Assembly: GCA_003529325.1 (NCBI GenBank)
Contig: DPVW01000212.1
Coordinates: forward strand, 1-13,656
DNA length: 13,656 bases
DNA from: Candidatus Latescibacterota bacterium
GTDB lineage: Bacteria; Latescibacterota; UBA2968; UBA8231
Reading direction: 5' to 3'
The notes beneath the pieces were generated by a model that had not been told where the DNA came from, did not search any database, and saw only the letters and a program-made list of their open reading frames with translations. The position numbers and the translations under genes were made by a program. Shown piece after piece: positions 12,665-13,656 of this stretch (position 1 is its first letter; each line of letters begins with the position of its first letter).

Positions 12665-13656
12665 TTACTTCGCAAGTAGCACTTTCTGTGTCTCAGACAG
12701 TTCACCTGCCTCCAGTCGGATAATGTAGACGCCACTGGGATGCTCTCCTGCGAACCACACAACACTGTGAGATCCTGCTGGCATCTGATCGCGGAGCAAC
12801 GTCTCAACTCGCTGTCCGGCCAAGTTGTATGCTGAGACATCCACCAGCGCCGTCGTTGGGAGGTCGAATCGAATCGTAGTCTCCGGATTGAACGGGTTTG
12901 GATAGTTGGGTAACAAGGCGAAGGACTGCGGGATCTGGCCCAAGACGATCACTTTGCTAACCCCCTCGCCCGAGGCGGCAGCCCCAAATCGCAACGAGCC
13001 ACTTACTACGGCTATCACGTACCCCGAGACCCCTGGTGTGGTGGCCGACAGAACACCCGTACGGGAGTGGATTGTCCCCAATTCAGGCGGCACGACATGC
13101 CATCCCACATTTACGCCGCTGAGCGTGAAGATATTGCCGAACCGATCCACTCCCCGGGCATTGAAGTCGATGGTAGTCCCGGACGCGATCCTTACGTCTG
13201 CAGGGCGAATCTCAAGATGGTCGATGCTGCTTGGCATAGTCGTAATTCGATAGTTCGTAGATAGCCCTCCTGCAGTCACCCTGACCGCACCGGTCACCCC
13301 GGCCACCGTATTGAGTCGAACTCGGCTCCCGGAAACTGTACCGAGATTCGCTGGGAGACTCAGGGCGAAGTCCGTGATCTGTGTGGTGTCACTCAGATCG
13401 TCTTCCTGATACCGGTAGACCAAGAAGGTTACCAGTGAGTTCACTCGGAACTCGGCAGGTGTCCCGAAGACTTGCCCGCCCCTGAGAACCCATACCAGCA
13501 AGCGTTGGGAGGCCGGTTCAGTGACAGTAATCACGGTGGACGCCGTTGTGCTTCCCTCGCTGTTCGACACGCGGAGGACAACCGTGTAGGTGCCCGGCTC
13601 CGCGAAGGTGTGCGAGGGGTTTGCCTTGGTAGTTGCCACTGCCCCATCGCCATACG
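12665..13656 (-). CDS. C-terminal part of a secreted PKD-domain protein with FlgD-like/type-A sorting tail (5' end outside window)
   Basis: Open from the right edge to a TAA at 12665-12667, at least 330 residues. The visible part begins inside a PKD domain (YGDGAVATTKANPSHTFAEP then GTYTVVLRV, the family pattern 'fGDG....npsHtY..pGtYtV.l.v'). Next are Ig-like/Big-type modules (IRPADVRIASGTTIDFNARG then VDRFGNIFTLSGVNV, and GTIHSRTGVLSATTPGVSG, resembling 'vd..GN.i......w......GtI...Gv.ta...G'). The C-terminal 85 residues are the FlgD-like domain with the NYPNPFNPETTIRFDL entry motif and the 'vynl.Gq.v.tL....ptG.h.v.W.......sGvYi.rl.ag......k.ll.k' pattern. That domain is typical of exported FCB-group proteins and is often a sorting or anchoring signal. 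Base composition is less GC-rich than the importer genes. The stop lies next to an insertion-sequence end but the conserved tail is complete. Confidence 0.85.
   Translation of the reverse strand, partial: YGDGAVATTKANPSHTFAEPGTYTVVLRVSNSEGSTTASTVITVTEPASQRLLVWVLRGGQVFGTPAEFRVNSLVTFLVYRYQEDDLSDTTQITDFALSLPANLGTVSGSRVRLNTVAGVTGAVRVTAGGLSTNYRITTMPSSIDHLEIRPADVRIASGTTIDFNARGVDRFGNIFTLSGVNVGWHVVPPELGTIHSRTGVLSATTPGVSGYVIAVVSGSLRFGAAASGEGVSKVIVLGQIPQSFALLPNYPNPFNPETTIRFDLPTTALVDVSAYNLAGQRVETLLRDQMPAGSHSVVWFAGEHPSGVYIIRLEAGELSETQKVLLAK

Noticed and set aside
12607..12840. Upstream extension of the minus-strand orfA frame into the FlgD-type gene
   Set aside because: It runs antiphase through the conserved C-terminal domain of that gene, whereas the ATG at 12606 has an ideal ribosome binding site and starts exactly at the OrfA homology.
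1..13656. CRISPR arrays, tRNA or rRNA genes, riboswitches
   Set aside because: No regularly spaced repeats, no cloverleaf with CCA-type ends, and no conserved RNA cores were found by eye on either strand.

Overview
The window is a GC-rich bacterial segment (AT-richer only at about 10324-10790). One intact transport operon sits in the middle, flanked by accessory or decaying sequence. A secreted protein with a PKD domain and an FlgD-like C-terminal sorting segment (NYPNPFNPETTIRF) and a cohesin-like secreted remnant suggest the FCB group broadly (Latescibacterota/KSB1/Gemmatimonadota-like). This placement is inferred from protein style, and no rRNA or marker gene confirms it.

Left part (1-3600): an open minus-strand frame runs off the left edge. 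Then come about 300 bases with no convincing gene, a complete GNAT acetyltransferase (minus), an orphan C-terminal half of a response-regulator receiver domain (minus), and a compact two-gene toxin-antitoxin module (minus). In the module, an HTH-nucleotidyltransferase (MNT) antitoxin overlaps a HEPN toxin by 8 nt. Its promoter (TTGTCA-17-TATATT) is so close to the start codon that the mRNA should be leaderless, and it is built from CAATA/TATTG half-sites. Divergent to it is only the DNA-binding end of an AraC regulator, cut on both sides. The right-hand cut meets a sequence that looks like an insertion-sequence end.

Centre (3609-10323): six plus-strand genes that overlap or nearly touch: a small exported LamG-like protein, a 636-residue family-5 solute-binding protein, two Opp/Dpp-type permeases and two Opp/Dpp-type ATPases. 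Together they form a complete importer for peptides or oligosaccharides. The LamG-like gene overlaps the binding-protein gene by 4 nt and so looks like part of the system. The second permease has an unusually long extracytoplasmic segment after its first membrane helix.

Right part (10324-13656): an AT-richer stretch holds a small secreted cohesin-like gene broken by what looks like one missing base. A Cys-type sulfatase (minus) follows, then a truncated IS3-type orfA that keeps its hairpin leader, and finally the C-terminal part of a PKD/FlgD-type secreted protein (minus), which runs off the right edge. LamG protein, importer and sulfatase together fit use of sulfated or complex glycans, but nothing in the sequence proves the substrate. 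The most system-like element is the leaderless HTH-MNT/HEPN module.
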